Shown here: in pieces, positions 37,368-46,910 of the stretch
How positions within the stretch are numbered: position 1 is the first letter of the stretch
Layout of the letters: every line of letters starts with the position of its first letter
Source of the DNA: Cognatishimia activa
GTDB lineage: Bacteria; Pseudomonadota; Alphaproteobacteria; Rhodobacterales; Rhodobacteraceae
Direction of reading: 5' to 3'
Length of the DNA stretch: 64,000 nt
Assembly: GCF_001458335.1 (NCBI RefSeq)
Contig: NZ_CYTO01000024.1
Span: 362,944 to 426,943 of the forward strand
Notes under the pieces: generated by a model
Seen by the model: the letters and a program-made list of their open reading frames with translations, nothing else
Told to the model about the DNA's origin: nothing
Databases searched by the model: none
Translations under genes and position numbers: made by a program

Positions 37368-37391
37368 AAACGGGGCGTGAGCGCCCCGTTT
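37368..37391 (-). terminator. Intrinsic terminator of the DUF427 gene
   Basis: A perfect 10-bp stem (37368-37377 with 37382-37391) with a 4-base loop. On the reverse strand it is followed by a T-rich run. It separates the DUF427 gene from the MFS gene on the same strand. Confidence 0.85.
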
Positions 37392-37414
37392 CACTCGTAA
37401 CGATTTTGATAGGG

Positions 37415-37759
37415 TCAGATCTGTTCGACCGCAACCTCTTCGCTTGTGTAGAACGCAAGATAGTCTTTGATTTCTGCCACAGCTTCTTTCGGTTCTTCAT
37501 AGGACCAAACAGCATTTTCGATCGTTTTGCTTTTTGTAACAATCGAGAAATAGCGCGCATCACCCTTATGCGGGCAGTGGGTTTTGTTATCGCTTTCGTC
37601 CAAAAACGCCATAGCGATGTCTTCGCGTGGGAAATAGATGACTGGCGGGTAATCACCCTCTGTCAGCTCGAGCGCGTTTGCAGTCTCTCCGAGAACGGCG
37701 CCTCCGGCACGAACGGTCCATTTTCCTGGCGCTTTGCGAATAGTGATATAGCTGTTCAT
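37415..37759 (-). CDS. DUF427 domain-containing protein
   Basis: A 114-aa protein matching DUF427: VRAGGAVLGETANALELTEGDYPPVIYFPREDI, then THCPHKGDARYFSI with the conserved CPxKG motif, ENAVWSYEEP and the C-terminal DYLAFY. Small beta-rich cytosolic proteins of this family have no firmly known function. The start at 37759 is supported by GAGG upstream; a start at 37780 would add seven residues. It is monocistronic, closed by the terminator just downstream. Confidence 0.88.
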   Translation of the reverse strand: MNSYITIRKAPGKWTVRAGGAVLGETANALELTEGDYPPVIYFPREDIAMAFLDESDNKTHCPHKGDARYFSIVTKSKTIENAVWSYEEPKEAVAEIKDYLAFYTSEEVAVEQI

Positions 37760-37851
37760 CGTCGTTTCCTCGGTCCTCAAAACTTGGCGGTATCCTATGA
37801 CAGATAAACTGTTACAGGAATATGTCGGTCTGCCTCAGGGAGGCGTTCGTA

Positions 37852-39648
37852 TTAAAGCGGTTTCGTTGCCTGCGTGAGCCACGCTTTGGCTTCGTCATCG
37901 ATCCGATCCACAAGTTTGTCGTAGCAATCTTGGTGGTAGGCATTCAGCCAATCTCGTTCGGCTTGGGTCAACATATGTGCTGAAATCAAGCGGCGATCAA
38001 TCGGCGCGTAGGTTAAAGTTCTAAACTGGAGCATGGCGCGGTGGCTGTCGGCTCCGTCAAGGATGGGCGCTTTTTCCACCACAACAAGGTTTTCAATGCG
38101 AATGCCGAACGCGCCTGGTTTGTAATACCCAGGTTCATTTGACAGGATCATACCCGGCTTCAGCGGTACATCGCTGACTTTGCTCAGGCGCTGGGGGCCT
38201 TCATGCACACAAAGATAAACCCCAACCCCATGTCCAAGACCGTGATCAAAATCAAGCCCTGCTTGCCACAGCGGGACACGGCCCACGGCCTCTAGGTCAC
38301 GCCCAGCTAGGCCAGCTGGCCAGCGAAGTTCAGACACGTTGATCATGCCTTTCAGAACAAGCGTGAAAGCACGCTTTTCTTCTTCGCCGACAGGGCCAAT
38401 GGGCAATGTGCGAGTAATATCCGTCGTGCCGTCCACATATTGCCCGCCGCTATCAAGCACCATGATCTCGCCGCTTTGCAAAACGCGCGCAGTGTTGTGG
38501 GTGACGCGATAGTGGATCACAGCGCCATGCGGGCCGGTGCCAACGATTGAGTCAAAACTGATGTCGCGCAGTGCGCCGGTTGCTTGACGATAACCTTCCA
38601 GCTTTTCTGCGACGTCAATTTCATTGATCCCGCTTTCTGAATGCGCGTCAAACCAAGCCAGAAAATTGACCATTGCCGCGCCGTCTCTCAGATGTGCCTC
38701 TGTGGTGCCATCTAATTCGGCTGCATTCTTGCAGGCTTTTGGCATTGCACAGGGATCAGCGCCATAGCTGATGTCGATCCCTTTTGCTGCCAAAATGGAA
38801 GCAATAGCCATTGGAGCGCTGCTCTTGTCCAAAAGAACGGGGCCATGAAGCCCGCCCAGGCGGTCAATGAAAGTGTCCGGCGCAAAAACAGACACGTCTG
38901 GGCCAAAGTGATCTGCCAGATCTGCTACCTTGATCGGGTCCACAAATAGATCGACCTTCCCGTCGCTGTGCAAAACCGCAAAGGCCTGCATGACCGGGTT
39001 TCGCGGAATATCTGCGCCGCGAATGTTGAGCAGCCAGCAAATGCTGTCGGGCAGGGTGATCACCGCTGACGCACATCCATTTGCCCGAAGGCTTTCACCA
39101 AGCCGCTTGCGCTTCTCTTCATGGGGTTCACCCGCGAATTCAATCGGCTGCGCAAAGGCCTTTGCTTGTGGCGCCGCTGGTTGGTCATCCCAAACCGCAT
39201 CAATCAGATTCGCAGACGCAGTCAGCGCAATGTCGTGGCCTTGCAGGGTTTTGGACAGTTGCTCTACCTGATCAACCGTGTGCAACCAAGGGTCAAACGC
39301 CAGTGAACCAGACGGAAGCTTCTCTTTGACCCAATCGCCAAGTTGAACCCCTGGCCAATCGACCGGCGTGAAGACATCTGCCACTTGATCGCGCACTTGC
39401 AGGCGATAGCGTCCATCGACAAAGACACCGGCGATGTCTTGTAAAACACAGGCAAAACCAGCCGACCCGGTAAAACCGGTGAGCCATGCGAGCCGGTCGT
39501 CGCGTGGTGCTACATATTCGCCCTGATGTGCATCCGCTTTTGGGACCAGGAAGCCGTCTACGCCAGCCTTTTGCATTGCCGCTCTGAGAGCGGTCAAGCG
39601 GGCAGGGCCGTTGCTGGGATCAGCGCTGGTTTCAAAGGATTGGAACAT
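37852..39648 (-). CDS. Xaa-Pro aminopeptidase, M24B family
   Basis: A 598-aa metallopeptidase of the eukaryotic-type aminopeptidase P group (two N-terminal creatinase-like domains and a C-terminal pita-bread domain). The metal ligands are visible: two Asp in LDSGGQYVDGTTDITRT, His in GHGVGVYLCVHEGP, and the two Glu in NEPGYYKPGAFGIRIEN. It removes an N-terminal residue preceding proline, in the cytoplasm. I take ATG 39648; a TTG lies one codon upstream. Just upstream on the other side is the cobT 3' end. Confidence 0.93.
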   Translation of the reverse strand: MFQSFETSADPSNGPARLTALRAAMQKAGVDGFLVPKADAHQGEYVAPRDDRLAWLTGFTGSAGFACVLQDIAGVFVDGRYRLQVRDQVADVFTPVDWPGVQLGDWVKEKLPSGSLAFDPWLHTVDQVEQLSKTLQGHDIALTASANLIDAVWDDQPAAPQAKAFAQPIEFAGEPHEEKRKRLGESLRANGCASAVITLPDSICWLLNIRGADIPRNPVMQAFAVLHSDGKVDLFVDPIKVADLADHFGPDVSVFAPDTFIDRLGGLHGPVLLDKSSAPMAIASILAAKGIDISYGADPCAMPKACKNAAELDGTTEAHLRDGAAMVNFLAWFDAHSESGINEIDVAEKLEGYRQATGALRDISFDSIVGTGPHGAVIHYRVTHNTARVLQSGEIMVLDSGGQYVDGTTDITRTLPIGPVGEEEKRAFTLVLKGMINVSELRWPAGLAGRDLEAVGRVPLWQAGLDFDHGLGHGVGVYLCVHEGPQRLSKVSDVPLKPGMILSNEPGYYKPGAFGIRIENLVVVEKAPILDGADSHRAMLQFRTLTYAPIDRRLISAHMLTQAERDWLNAYHQDCYDKLVDRIDDEAKAWLTQATKPL

Positions 39649-39760
39649 CAATGGTCTCGCGAGAAAACTGGAGGCCTATTGGTAGCGATCACATTGGAAC
39701 AGGTCTAGCCCTTTGCGACAGGATTTCTAGGGCGCGCGAACTAACGTCGCGGCGCGGGCG

Positions 39761-41638
39761 TCAGCGACGTCCAATTCCCATCACGCGCGCACGGGCACGG
39801 GGGTCTGAGTCAAACAAGCTTGCCAATTGTTCCGTCATGGCACCTGCAAGCTGCTCCACGTCAGTGATCGTCACAGCCCGCTCATAGTAGCGGGTCACGT
39901 CGTGACCGATACCAATCGCCAGAAGTTCCACCAGCTTGCGTTTTTCAACCATCGCGATCACGTCACGCAGGTGTTTTTCCAAATAATTCGCTGGGTTAAC
40001 GGACAAAGTTGAGTCATCCACCGGCGCGCCATCAGAAATCACCATCAGAATTTTGCGGGCTTCAGGACGGCCCACCATGCGGCGGTGCGCCCATTCCAGC
40101 GCTTCGCCGTCGATGTTTTCTTTCAGCAGGCCTTCTTTCATCATCAAGCCCAAATTCGGACGGGTCCGGCGCCAAGGGGCATCGGCTGATTTATAGATGA
40201 TATGGCGCAGATCGTTCAGACGGCCCGGTTGTTGCGGCCGCCCATCCGCCAGCCATTGCTCGCGGCTTTGGCCACCTTTCCAAGCGCGTGTTGTAAAGCC
40301 GAGAATTTCGACCTTCACGTTGCACCGCTCTAGGGTGCGCGCCAGAACATCCGCGCAAATTGCAGCGATAGAGATCGGACGACCGCGCATGGAGCCTGAA
40401 TTGTCCAAGAGCAGCGTCACGACGGTGTCGCGGAACTCGGTGTCTTGCTCGACTTTGAAAGACAAAGGTGTGGTTGGGTTTGCCACAACCCGCGCCAAAC
40501 GACCCGCATCAAGAATACCTTCTTCCTGGTCAAAGGACCAAGAGCGGTTTTGTTGCGCTTGCAAGCGGCGCTGCAATTTGTTCGCCAATCGACTGACAGC
40601 GCCTTTCAGCGGTTCAAGCTGCTGATCCAGATAGGCACGCAGACGTTCCAGCTCTGCTTGCTCAGCCAGATCTTCGGCCATGATCTCTTCGTCAAACTCA
40701 GTGTTGAAAACCTGATAGTCTGGATCGGCATCGGAAATCGGCTGCGGGGCAGGCGGCTCTAATGGGGCCTCCCCATCGGGCATTTCCGCTTCTTCAGCGA
40801 AGTCATCATCGGACATATCGTCCATGGTGACCTGAGCTTCAGAGCTGTCTTGTTGGTCTTCTTGAGTGGACTCGGGCGTTGCTTCGTTATCTTCGTCGTC
40901 GCTTTGGTCTTCGCCGGTGGAGTCTGGATCATCTTCTTCGTCGGGCTGTTCTTCCGCCTCGTCGTTTTGATCTTCTTCCAACTCATCGGGGTCATCGCCC
41001 AGCTGATCGCCATAGCCCAGCTCTTCGATGATCTGGCGCGCGAATTTTGAGAACTTCGCCTGATCCGACAGCATGCCGTCCAGATTGTTCAGCATGTCGC
41101 CGTTATTCTGTTCAATGAAACCACGCCACAAGTTCATGACATTGTCAGCCGCAGGTGGCAGGTCGCGTCCGGTGGCCAGATGGCGCACCAGATAGTTTGC
41201 CGCCATATCCAAAGGCGCATCCGCAGCATCGGTGATCTTATCGAAGTTGCGCCCAAGCGCTTCGTTTTCGATCTTGGCGTCAATATTGACCGCAGTGCCG
41301 GGCATATCCCGAGCGCCCATGGCTTCACAGCGGGCCACTTCTAAGGATTCAAACAATTGCCGCGCCATGCTGCCGCCCGGAGGGGCATAGCGGTTGAAGG
41401 TTTGATCACTGTGGTAACGACGGTGCAAGGCGAGGCTGTCTGCGGTGCCGCGCGCCAGCATGACCTCATCGCGGGTCATACGGCGGGAAATCTGAGGCAG
41501 GCGCATCTGATCGCCGGACAGGCCAGATGGATCGACGGTATAGGTCACAGCCAGTTCAGGGTCATGAGCCATGACCTTGGTCGCCTCAGCCAGCGCCTTT
41601 TTGAACGGATCTGCCGGGTTGTCAGATGGTTTTGACAT
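39761..41638 (-). CDS. cobT: Aerobic cobaltochelatase subunit CobT
   Basis: A 625-aa subunit of the CobNST complex that inserts cobalt into hydrogenobyrinic acid a,c-diamide in aerobic cobalamin synthesis, with ATP. The N-terminal half is helical; residues about 210-300 are extremely acidic (runs of Asp/Glu/Gln), typical of CobT and related chelatase D subunits. The C-terminal von Willebrand A domain has an intact MIDAS motif, DNSGS, at 412-416. It is encoded downstream of cobS on the same strand with a 158-bp G+C-rich gap. An inverted repeat (39744-39750 with 39764-39770) overlaps its stop. Confidence 0.95.
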   Translation of the reverse strand: MSKPSDNPADPFKKALAEATKVMAHDPELAVTYTVDPSGLSGDQMRLPQISRRMTRDEVMLARGTADSLALHRRYHSDQTFNRYAPPGGSMARQLFESLEVARCEAMGARDMPGTAVNIDAKIENEALGRNFDKITDAADAPLDMAANYLVRHLATGRDLPPAADNVMNLWRGFIEQNNGDMLNNLDGMLSDQAKFSKFARQIIEELGYGDQLGDDPDELEEDQNDEAEEQPDEEDDPDSTGEDQSDDEDNEATPESTQEDQQDSSEAQVTMDDMSDDDFAEEAEMPDGEAPLEPPAPQPISDADPDYQVFNTEFDEEIMAEDLAEQAELERLRAYLDQQLEPLKGAVSRLANKLQRRLQAQQNRSWSFDQEEGILDAGRLARVVANPTTPLSFKVEQDTEFRDTVVTLLLDNSGSMRGRPISIAAICADVLARTLERCNVKVEILGFTTRAWKGGQSREQWLADGRPQQPGRLNDLRHIIYKSADAPWRRTRPNLGLMMKEGLLKENIDGEALEWAHRRMVGRPEARKILMVISDGAPVDDSTLSVNPANYLEKHLRDVIAMVEKRKLVELLAIGIGHDVTRYYERAVTITDVEQLAGAMTEQLASLFDSDPRARARVMGIGRR

Positions 41639-41698
41639 GCCGCCTATTTCCTCTGTGCTTGCGCACGCTCGTCCCCAAACTCAGATTACCCTTTCCAC

Positions 41699-41796
41699 TT
41701 GCGGTGAGGGCAACGCCCGGCCCGCGGGTGGGTGCAAAGCGCCCGCCCATGGGGGGCGGGTCGGGCGCTGCCCGGCCTAACGACCGGGCGGGTCAT
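41699..41796 (-). repeat. G+C-rich inverted-repeat element between cobS and cobT
   Basis: Nested G+C-rich stems occur: GCGCCCG (41739-41745) with CGGGCGC (41762-41768), the alternative CCCGCCC (41742-41748) with GGGCGGG (41754-41760), and GCCCGG (41770-41775) with CCGGGC (41784-41789). There is no T-run. It resembles the G+C-rich palindromic elements seen between Rhodobacteraceae genes (recollection) and could stabilise or attenuate the cobS mRNA relative to cobT. Confidence 0.45.
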
Positions 41797-42783
41797 TTAA
41801 CCCAAGCTCATGCTTGCCGCAGATTCCGGCAGCTCTTCGTCAAATAGACGCTGGTAGAACTCGGCAACGGTCTGGCGTTCCAGTTCGTCACATTTGTTCA
41901 GGAAGGTCAGACGGAAGGCATAGCCCACATCGCGGAAGATCTCAGAGTTCTGCGCCCAATTGATCACGGTCCGCGGGGACATCACGGTGGATAGATCGCC
42001 ATTCATAAACGCGGTCCGAGTGAGATCCGCCACAGTCACCATCTGACGCACAGTCTTGCGACCCGCCTCGGTGTTATAGTGCGGTGCCTTGGACAGGATG
42101 ATGTTGGTTTCCGCATCGATGCTCAGGTAGTTCAATGTGCTGACCAAAGACCAGCGGTCCATCTGCGCTTGGTTGATCTGCTGCGTGCCGTGATAAAGAC
42201 CTGTGGTGTCCCCCAGACCAACGGTGTTGGCCGTTGCAAACAGACGGAAATGAGGGTGCGGGGTGATGATCTCGTTCTGGTCAAGCAGCGTCAGCTTACC
42301 GTCTGTTTCCAGAACACGCTGGATCACAAACATCACGTCCGCGCGGCCCGCGTCGTATTCATCAAACACAATCGCAACCGGGTTGCGCAGCGCCCATGGC
42401 AGGATGCCTTCGTGGAATTCAGTGACCTGCTTGCCGTCTTTCAGCTTGATCGCGTCCTTACCGATCAGGTCGATCCGGCTGATGTGGCTATCAAGGTTCA
42501 CACGCACGGACGGCCAGTTAAGGCGCGCAGCAACTTGTTCGATATGGGTGGATTTCCCTGTACCGTGGTAGCCTTGGATCATCACTCGACGGTTGTGAGA
42601 AAAGCCCGCCAGGATCGCCAGTGTGGTATCTGGGTCAAACTTATAGGTCGGATCAATCGGAGGCACCCGGTCCGTTGGCTCCGCAAAGCCTTTGACTGTC
42701 ATGTCTGTGTCGATGCCAAACACCTCGCGAACGGAAATGTCCTCGGTTGGTTTTGCGGTGATGTCGATCATGCCGTCAGCCAT
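41797..42783 (-). CDS. cobS: Aerobic cobaltochelatase subunit CobS
   Basis: A 328-aa AAA+ MoxR-like ATPase that drives cobalt insertion with CobT and CobN. Walker A is GYHGTGKST at 71-79, Walker B is [17 protein letters not shown] (about 138-154), and the sensor 1 region [14 protein letters not shown] is present. The length is normal. CobN is not in the window. Its upstream gap to msrB is about 300 bp. Confidence 0.96.
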   Translation of the reverse strand: MADGMIDITAKPTEDISVREVFGIDTDMTVKGFAEPTDRVPPIDPTYKFDPDTTLAILAGFSHNRRVMIQGYHGTGKSTHIEQVAARLNWPSVRVNLDSHISRIDLIGKDAIKLKDGKQVTEFHEGILPWALRNPVAIVFDEYDAGRADVMFVIQRVLETDGKLTLLDQNEIITPHPHFRLFATANTVGLGDTTGLYHGTQQINQAQMDRWSLVSTLNYLSIDAETNIILSKAPHYNTEAGRKTVRQMVTVADLTRTAFMNGDLSTVMSPRTVINWAQNSEIFRDVGYAFRLTFLNKCDELERQTVAEFYQRLFDEELPESAASMSLG

Positions 42784-43081
42784 GTCGCGGGATCCTTCTT
42801 AAATCGCGAAGCGTCGCGTCTTTGTCTCAATCGTTTGGGAGGCAACATATCGCGGGCTTTCCCGAGGGAAAGGGTAAAAGCGACGAAACCCTGCGGAACA
42901 AGACGAAAAACAGTGACTTTTGTCTGGGTGGACTCATAAGCAGTCTGAATTGGTCTGTCGAGACAAGAGGACAGGGGCACTGCAGCATGGCTCACGGGCT
43001 TGTGAGCGTTGTTTTCTTGTCAAATCGCAGGGTTAAGGGGAGACTCTGGGGTAGGGACAAAGTTTTAAGTGAGGAAACGTG
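42784..43081. promoter_or_regulatory. Divergent cobS-msrB promoter region
   Basis: A 298-bp region between divergent genes. It holds a CGCGA/TCGCG hairpin (42805-42818) and a GCTCAC/GTGAGC hairpin (42990-43007) followed by a T-rich stretch, which sits about 75 bp before msrB on the plus strand and could act as an attenuator. I see no gene here and no typical cobalamin-riboswitch sequence. Confidence 0.35.
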
Positions 43082-43546
43082 ATGAAACGGCGTGACATGC
43101 TAACAGGATCTGCCGCTTTTGCGCTGGTTGGGACGGGTTCTGCAACGGCTGCGGGGAGCTTTGAAATCACCCGCACGGATGCGGAGTGGCGCGCGATGCT
43201 CAATGGGCTTGAGTATAAGGTCATGCGTAAGCATGGGACTGAGAAAGCGTTTTCCTCACCGCTGGATAAGAACTGGGCGAAAGGCACCTATTATTGCCGC
43301 GGTTGTGACCAAAAGCTCTATTCTTCAAAGCACAAATTTGACAGCGGCACTGGGTGGCCGAGCTTTTATAAGGCTTTGCCAAAAGCAGTGGGGACGCAAG
43401 AAGATCGCTCTTGGATCCGGGTTCGCACAGAAGTGCATTGCAGTCGCTGCGGCTCGCATTTGGGTCACGTGTTTAACGACGGGCCTAAACCAACGGGAAA
43501 ACGCCATTGTATCAATGGCGTGGCCTTGGTGTTCAAGGCGGCTTAA
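43082..43546 (+). CDS. msrB: Peptide-methionine (R)-S-oxide reductase MsrB
   Basis: A 154-aa MsrB that repairs methionine-R-sulfoxide in proteins. Zinc-binding pairs CRGC and CSRC are present, GTGWPSFYKALP is the substrate-pocket signature and the catalytic Cys143 lies in RHCINGVALVF. The N-terminus MKRRDMLTGSAAFALVGTGSATAAG looks like a twin-arginine (Tat) signal, so this copy probably acts in the periplasm; cytosolic MsrB proteins lack it. The start at 43082 has GAGGA upstream, and a GTG lies one codon before. A REP-type hairpin with a T-run follows the stop. Confidence 0.92.
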   Translation: MKRRDMLTGSAAFALVGTGSATAAGSFEITRTDAEWRAMLNGLEYKVMRKHGTEKAFSSPLDKNWAKGTYYCRGCDQKLYSSKHKFDSGTGWPSFYKALPKAVGTQEDRSWIRVRTEVHCSRCGSHLGHVFNDGPKPTGKRHCINGVALVFKAA

Positions 43547-43565
43547 GGCGCGTTCGATAAATGAT

Positions 43566-43630
43566 GTAGGGTGGGGTTATACCCCACCTTTTTTACAAGC
43601 GGTAGATGGTGGGGTGAAACCCCACCCTAC
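43566..43630. repeat. GTAG-headed REP doublet (inverted pair)
   Basis: Two 23-nt copies face each other: copy A on the plus strand (43566-43588) and copy B on the minus strand (43630-43608). Each begins GTAG, then has the stem GGTGGGGT/ACCCCACC around 3 bases; they differ at only two loop positions. The outer 12 bases form a perfect inverted repeat. This is the layout of REP/BIME elements mobilised by RAYT transposases. No RAYT gene is in the window. Confidence 0.7.
43570..43594 (+). terminator. Probable msrB terminator formed by REP copy A
   Basis: Stem GGTGGGGT (43570-43577) with ACCCCACC (43581-43588), loop of 3, followed by six T (43589-43594), 23 bp after the msrB stop. The REP stem thus doubles as an intrinsic terminator. 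Confidence 0.7.
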
Positions 43631-44244
43631 TTGAAGCTTGTAGAGTCTTTGATCTGATCCCAAGCCCAAACAACTTCTTGCAGCTGTTCTTCTTGGCTCC
43701 GGTCGCCCCCGTTCATGTCTGGGTGCAGAACTTTGATCAGTTTCTTATAGGCCTTACGGATATCGGCCTTCGACCAGGTCGCTTCCGCCTCCAAAATATC
43801 AATCGCACGCTGTTCAGTAGGTGGCAGACGGCGCCCCGCAGAACGTCCCGGGTTCTGGGTCGCATTGCCACCTAGAACCTGATGGGGGTCTTCAATGCCA
43901 AGACGCGCCCACGCACGTGCCTCTGGGTCAACAAATTGCTTTGTCTCGCGTTCCCAAACTTTGTCTTTGGATTTCTGTGCGTTGGTCTCGGCCTCAGTTT
44001 TGCCGTCAAAGAAGCTCCATTGCGCGTTATACTCGCGCACGCATTCTTTGCAGAACCAGCGGAATTCATCCAATACATCAGGCGCTTTCGGCGCGCGGTA
44101 TTTGCCCGGCTTTTCACAACCCGGTTTCTCACAAACCCGGGTGGATGTTGTGGATTCACCAGACATGCCGCGGCGGCCCCGAGGGTTTTTCTTCTTCGCA
44201 GAAGACACGGACATATCGAATCCGAAGGGATCTGGTTTAGGCAT
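43627..44244 (-). CDS. J-domain (DnaJ-like) protein
   Basis: A 205-aa protein with a C-terminal J domain (about 140-200): DIRKAYKKLIKVLHPDMNGGD contains the HPD motif that stimulates Hsp70 ATPase. The N-terminal part has CEKPGCEKPGKYRAPK and WFCKECVREYN, two Cys pairs that may bind metal. Adjacent bolA and nearby cobS/cobT form a linkage that I recall as conserved in alphaproteobacteria. The stop codon TAG is supplied by the GTAG head of REP copy B, so the C-terminus may have been altered when the repeat arrived (inference). Confidence 0.88.
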   Translation of the reverse strand: MPKPDPFGFDMSVSSAKKKNPRGRRGMSGESTTSTRVCEKPGCEKPGKYRAPKAPDVLDEFRWFCKECVREYNAQWSFFDGKTEAETNAQKSKDKVWERETKQFVDPEARAWARLGIEDPHQVLGGNATQNPGRSAGRRLPPTEQRAIDILEAEATWSKADIRKAYKKLIKVLHPDMNGGDRSQEEQLQEVVWAWDQIKDSTSFK

Positions 44245-44317
44245 TCTCTCACCTTTTCGACTCGGAGCGGAGAGTTTAATCTATTGGGCGCGAGATTGAA
44301 GAGGGCAGGTCAAAAAA

Positions 44318-44575
44318 ATGAGCGTAAGAGACGAAATTTATGAGCGATTGTCCGCCGCTTTCACACCGAGTGAGTTGGTGGTTGTGGATGACAGCGAGAG
44401 CCATCGGGGCCATGCGGGGTATCAAGAGGGCGGTGAAAGTCATTTCAACGTAAAGATACGTGCGCAAGCCTTTGAAAGCATGTCGCGAATTCAAAGGCAT
44501 CGGGCGGTGCACGCTGCGATTGGTAAAGAGCTTGTCGCACGTATTCATGCGCTTGCATTAGACATCGACAGCTAA
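44318..44575 (+). CDS. bolA: BolA family protein
   Basis: An 85-aa BolA-like protein. It contains VVDDSESHRGHAG and the helix-turn-helix-like SRIQRHRAVHAAIGKEL, with C-terminal His in IHALALDI; the conserved His residues coordinate [2Fe-2S] clusters together with monothiol glutaredoxins. The family acts in iron sensing and iron-sulfur trafficking, and some members bind DNA. It is divergent from the J-domain gene (73-bp gap) and convergent, almost touching, with the DUF4177 gene. Confidence 0.93.
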   Translation: MSVRDEIYERLSAAFTPSELVVVDDSESHRGHAGYQEGGESHFNVKIRAQAFESMSRIQRHRAVHAAIGKELVARIHALALDIDS

Positions 44576-44577
44576 GC

Positions 44578-45147
44578 TTATTCTGCAGCCATATCTTTTT
44601 TGGCTCGTTTCTGGGTTGCTCGCTGACGCAAAGCTGCCGGAAGGTCGCTTGCGCCGGGGCGCGGAGGTGTTGTCGGGTTGGCGGAGAAAAATCCGTCATC
44701 TTCGTCCACATCAACCACCGAATTGTCGACCACTGACTTTTCCACCACCGGCTTTGGGCGGACGCGTTTTGGTGTGATGTCTTTGGCGACAGGTAGACCC
44801 TCTGCGGTATCTTCCGCGATATCCTGAACAGGATCTACTTTCGGAGCAGGTAGCGATCCTGGCATTGCCGCTTCAAGTTTTGGCTGCTCAGCTTCGGATA
44901 CCTGCGAGGCAATCTCTTTGGAACGGCGAAACACTAAGACACTTCGATAGGTCGTTGAGGTCGCGGTTAGTCCCGCGCGTTCTTCATGGGGGAGCGTCTC
45001 GCTGCGCTGATATTCCCAACCCTCAAGGGCCATGTCGTTCATAACGTCTTCAACGGAAAGGGCAAATTTGTCCTGAGCCCGGCGAACGCCGCGCGCCTTG
45101 CGACCCTTCGTTGGGGCCGGAACAACCTTGTATTCAAACCGCTTCAT
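44578..45147 (-). CDS. DUF4177-like protein
   Basis: A 189-aa cytosolic protein. The first 80 residues (MKRFEYKVVPAPTKGRKARG, then DVMNDMALEGWEYQRSETLP and YRSVLVFRR) match the small DUF4177 domain. The rest is a disordered, charged extension including a VVxxSVVD-type repeat (about 130-142) and a basic end (RQRATQKRAKK). The function is unknown. I start at 45147 with GGCAGACGC upstream; ATG 45174 would add nine basic residues. Two DnaA boxes lie 40-70 bp upstream. Confidence 0.75.
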   Translation of the reverse strand: MKRFEYKVVPAPTKGRKARGVRRAQDKFALSVEDVMNDMALEGWEYQRSETLPHEERAGLTATSTTYRSVLVFRRSKEIASQVSEAEQPKLEAAMPGSLPAPKVDPVQDIAEDTAEGLPVAKDITPKRVRPKPVVEKSVVDNSVVDVDEDDGFFSANPTTPPRPGASDLPAALRQRATQKRAKKDMAAE

Positions 45148-45186
45148 AGCGCGTCTGCCTCTTTTTTTGGACAAGCATACCGGATT

Positions 45187-45216
45187 TTATCCACAATGTC
45201 TGGGGATTTATCCACA
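45187..45216 (+). promoter_or_regulatory. Twin consensus DnaA boxes
   Basis: TTATCCACA occurs exactly at 45187-45195 and again at 45208-45216, same orientation, 21 bp apart (two helical turns). They lie between gatB and the DUF4177 gene. This may be DnaA-controlled transcription of the DUF4177 gene or a DnaA-titration site. No A+T-rich unwinding element or origin-type gene context is seen, so I do not call an origin. Confidence 0.6.
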
Positions 45217-45267
45217 GGTTGTGCTCTCTGGCCAAACTGTTGCGCCGAGGTCGCGCCTTTCGGGAAC

Positions 45268-45293
45268 AAAAAAGGTGGACCCGAAGGTCCGCC
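45268..45293 (-). terminator. Intrinsic terminator of gatB
   Basis: On the reverse strand an 8-bp stem (45293-45286 with 45281-45274, one G-T wobble) closes a TTCG tetraloop and is followed by six T. It lies 25 bp after the gatB stop. Confidence 0.9.
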
Positions 45294-45317
45294 CGAAATT
45301 CAAGAATGGAAAGCTGC

Positions 45318-46832
45318 TTAGCCCTTGAGCTTCTGCGCCACCAATTGGTTCACCGCTTTCGGGTTCGCCTTGCCGCCCGTGGCTTTCATCACTTGACCAA
45401 CAAACCAACCCGCCAGTTTCGGGTTCTCTTTGGCTTTTTCGACCTGAGCCGGGTTGGCGGCGATGATTTCATCCAATGCCGCTTCAATGGCGCCGGTGTC
45501 TGTCACCTGCTTCATACCCTCTGTCTCAACGATCTCTTCTGGGTCGCGATCCTGTGTGTAGGCGATTTCAAAGACTTCTTTCGCGATCTTGCCGGAAATT
45601 GTGTCTGATTTGATCAGATTGATGATCTGGGCCAAACGCGCCGGGCTGATTGGGCAGTCTTTGACGGTTTTGTCGTCTTTCTTCAGGCGACCAAACAATT
45701 CGTTAATGACCCAGTTCGCTGCCAGTTTGCCGTCCTTGGCATCTGCAACAACTGCTTCAAAGAATTCTGCATCGCGCGCTTCTGCGGTCAAAACAGAGGC
45801 GTCATATTCCGAGAGACCGAAGTCATTCACAAAGCGTGCTTTTTTCTCGTCTGGCAGCTCTGGCAAAGACGCCGCAATGTCATCGACCCAAGCTTGCTCT
45901 ATTTCCAACGGCAGCAGGTCTGGATCAGGAAAATAGCGATAATCATGCGCTTCTTCCTTGGAACGCATAGACCGAGTTTCGTTCTTGTCTGCATCATACA
46001 GGCGGGTTTCCTGATCGACTTCGCCACCGGCTTCCACAATCGCGATCTGACGGCGCGCCTCATATTCAATCGCCGCTTGGATAAAGCGCATGGAGTTCAT
46101 GTTCTTGATCTCACAGCGGGTGCCGAGATGAGAGAAGTCCTGCGTTTCCATGTATTTTTCATACTGACCCGGACGGCAGATCGACACGTTGACGTCCGCG
46201 CGCAGGTTGCCGTTTTGCATATTGCCATCACAGGTACCCAGATAGCGCAGAATCTGGCGCAGTTTGGTCACATAGGCCGCTGCTTCTTCTGGGCCACGGA
46301 TGTCTGGACGAGAGACGATTTCCATCAACGCAACACCGGTGCGGTTCAGGTCCACGAATGACATGTTCGGGTCCATGTCGTGCACGGATTTACCAGCGTC
46401 TTGTTCTAGGTGGATACGCTCAACACGCACTTTGCGCGCCACACCGGGACCCATGTCCACGATGATTTCGCCTTCACCCACGATTGGGTGATAAAGCTGA
46501 GAAATCTGGTAGCCCTGCGGCAGATCCGGGTAGAAATAGTTCTTACGGTCAAAAGCTGACTTCAGGTTGATGTCGGCTTTCAGGCCCAAACCTGTGCGCA
46601 CTGCTTGTTCGACGCAGTATTCGTTGATCACAGGCAACATGCCCGGCATGGCCGCATCAACGAAAGACACGTTGGCATTTGGCTCTGCACCAAATTTTGT
46701 GGATGCCCCAGAGAAGAGTTTCGCATTCGAGCTGACTTGGGCGTGCACTTCCATCCCGATGACCAGTTCCCAGTCATGTTTCGCGCCTGCGATGACTTTT
46801 GGTTTTGGGGTCTCAAATGTCAGGTCCAGCAT
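45318..46832 (-). CDS. gatB: Asp-tRNA(Asn)/Glu-tRNA(Gln) amidotransferase subunit B
   Basis: A 504-aa GatB, the kinase/tRNA-binding subunit of the GatCAB complex that amidates Glu-tRNA(Gln) and/or Asp-tRNA(Asn). [19 protein letters not shown] (about 26-44) and the [19 protein letters not shown] metal-site region (about 95-113) are diagnostic, and the C-terminal YqeY-like tail domain ends [17 protein letters not shown]. GatA and GatC are not adjacent. I start at ATG 46832 (GGAG nine bases upstream); a TTG five codons earlier contains that site. A strong terminator follows. Confidence 0.96.
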   Translation of the reverse strand: MLDLTFETPKPKVIAGAKHDWELVIGMEVHAQVSSNAKLFSGASTKFGAEPNANVSFVDAAMPGMLPVINEYCVEQAVRTGLGLKADINLKSAFDRKNYFYPDLPQGYQISQLYHPIVGEGEIIVDMGPGVARKVRVERIHLEQDAGKSVHDMDPNMSFVDLNRTGVALMEIVSRPDIRGPEEAAAYVTKLRQILRYLGTCDGNMQNGNLRADVNVSICRPGQYEKYMETQDFSHLGTRCEIKNMNSMRFIQAAIEYEARRQIAIVEAGGEVDQETRLYDADKNETRSMRSKEEAHDYRYFPDPDLLPLEIEQAWVDDIAASLPELPDEKKARFVNDFGLSEYDASVLTAEARDAEFFEAVVADAKDGKLAANWVINELFGRLKKDDKTVKDCPISPARLAQIINLIKSDTISGKIAKEVFEIAYTQDRDPEEIVETEGMKQVTDTGAIEAALDEIIAANPAQVEKAKENPKLAGWFVGQVMKATGGKANPKAVNQLVAQKLKG

Positions 46833-46910
46833 CTGCCGTAGCTCCAATGTCTCGTATCAGATGGCGTTCTAGGACAGGGCGGGGGCAGGGGCAAGAGGTA
46901 GTCGCCCGCC

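Noticed and set aside
45180-45317. Chromosomal replication origin around the twin DnaA boxes
   Set aside because: Only two boxes, no A+T-rich unwinding element and no origin-associated genes nearby.
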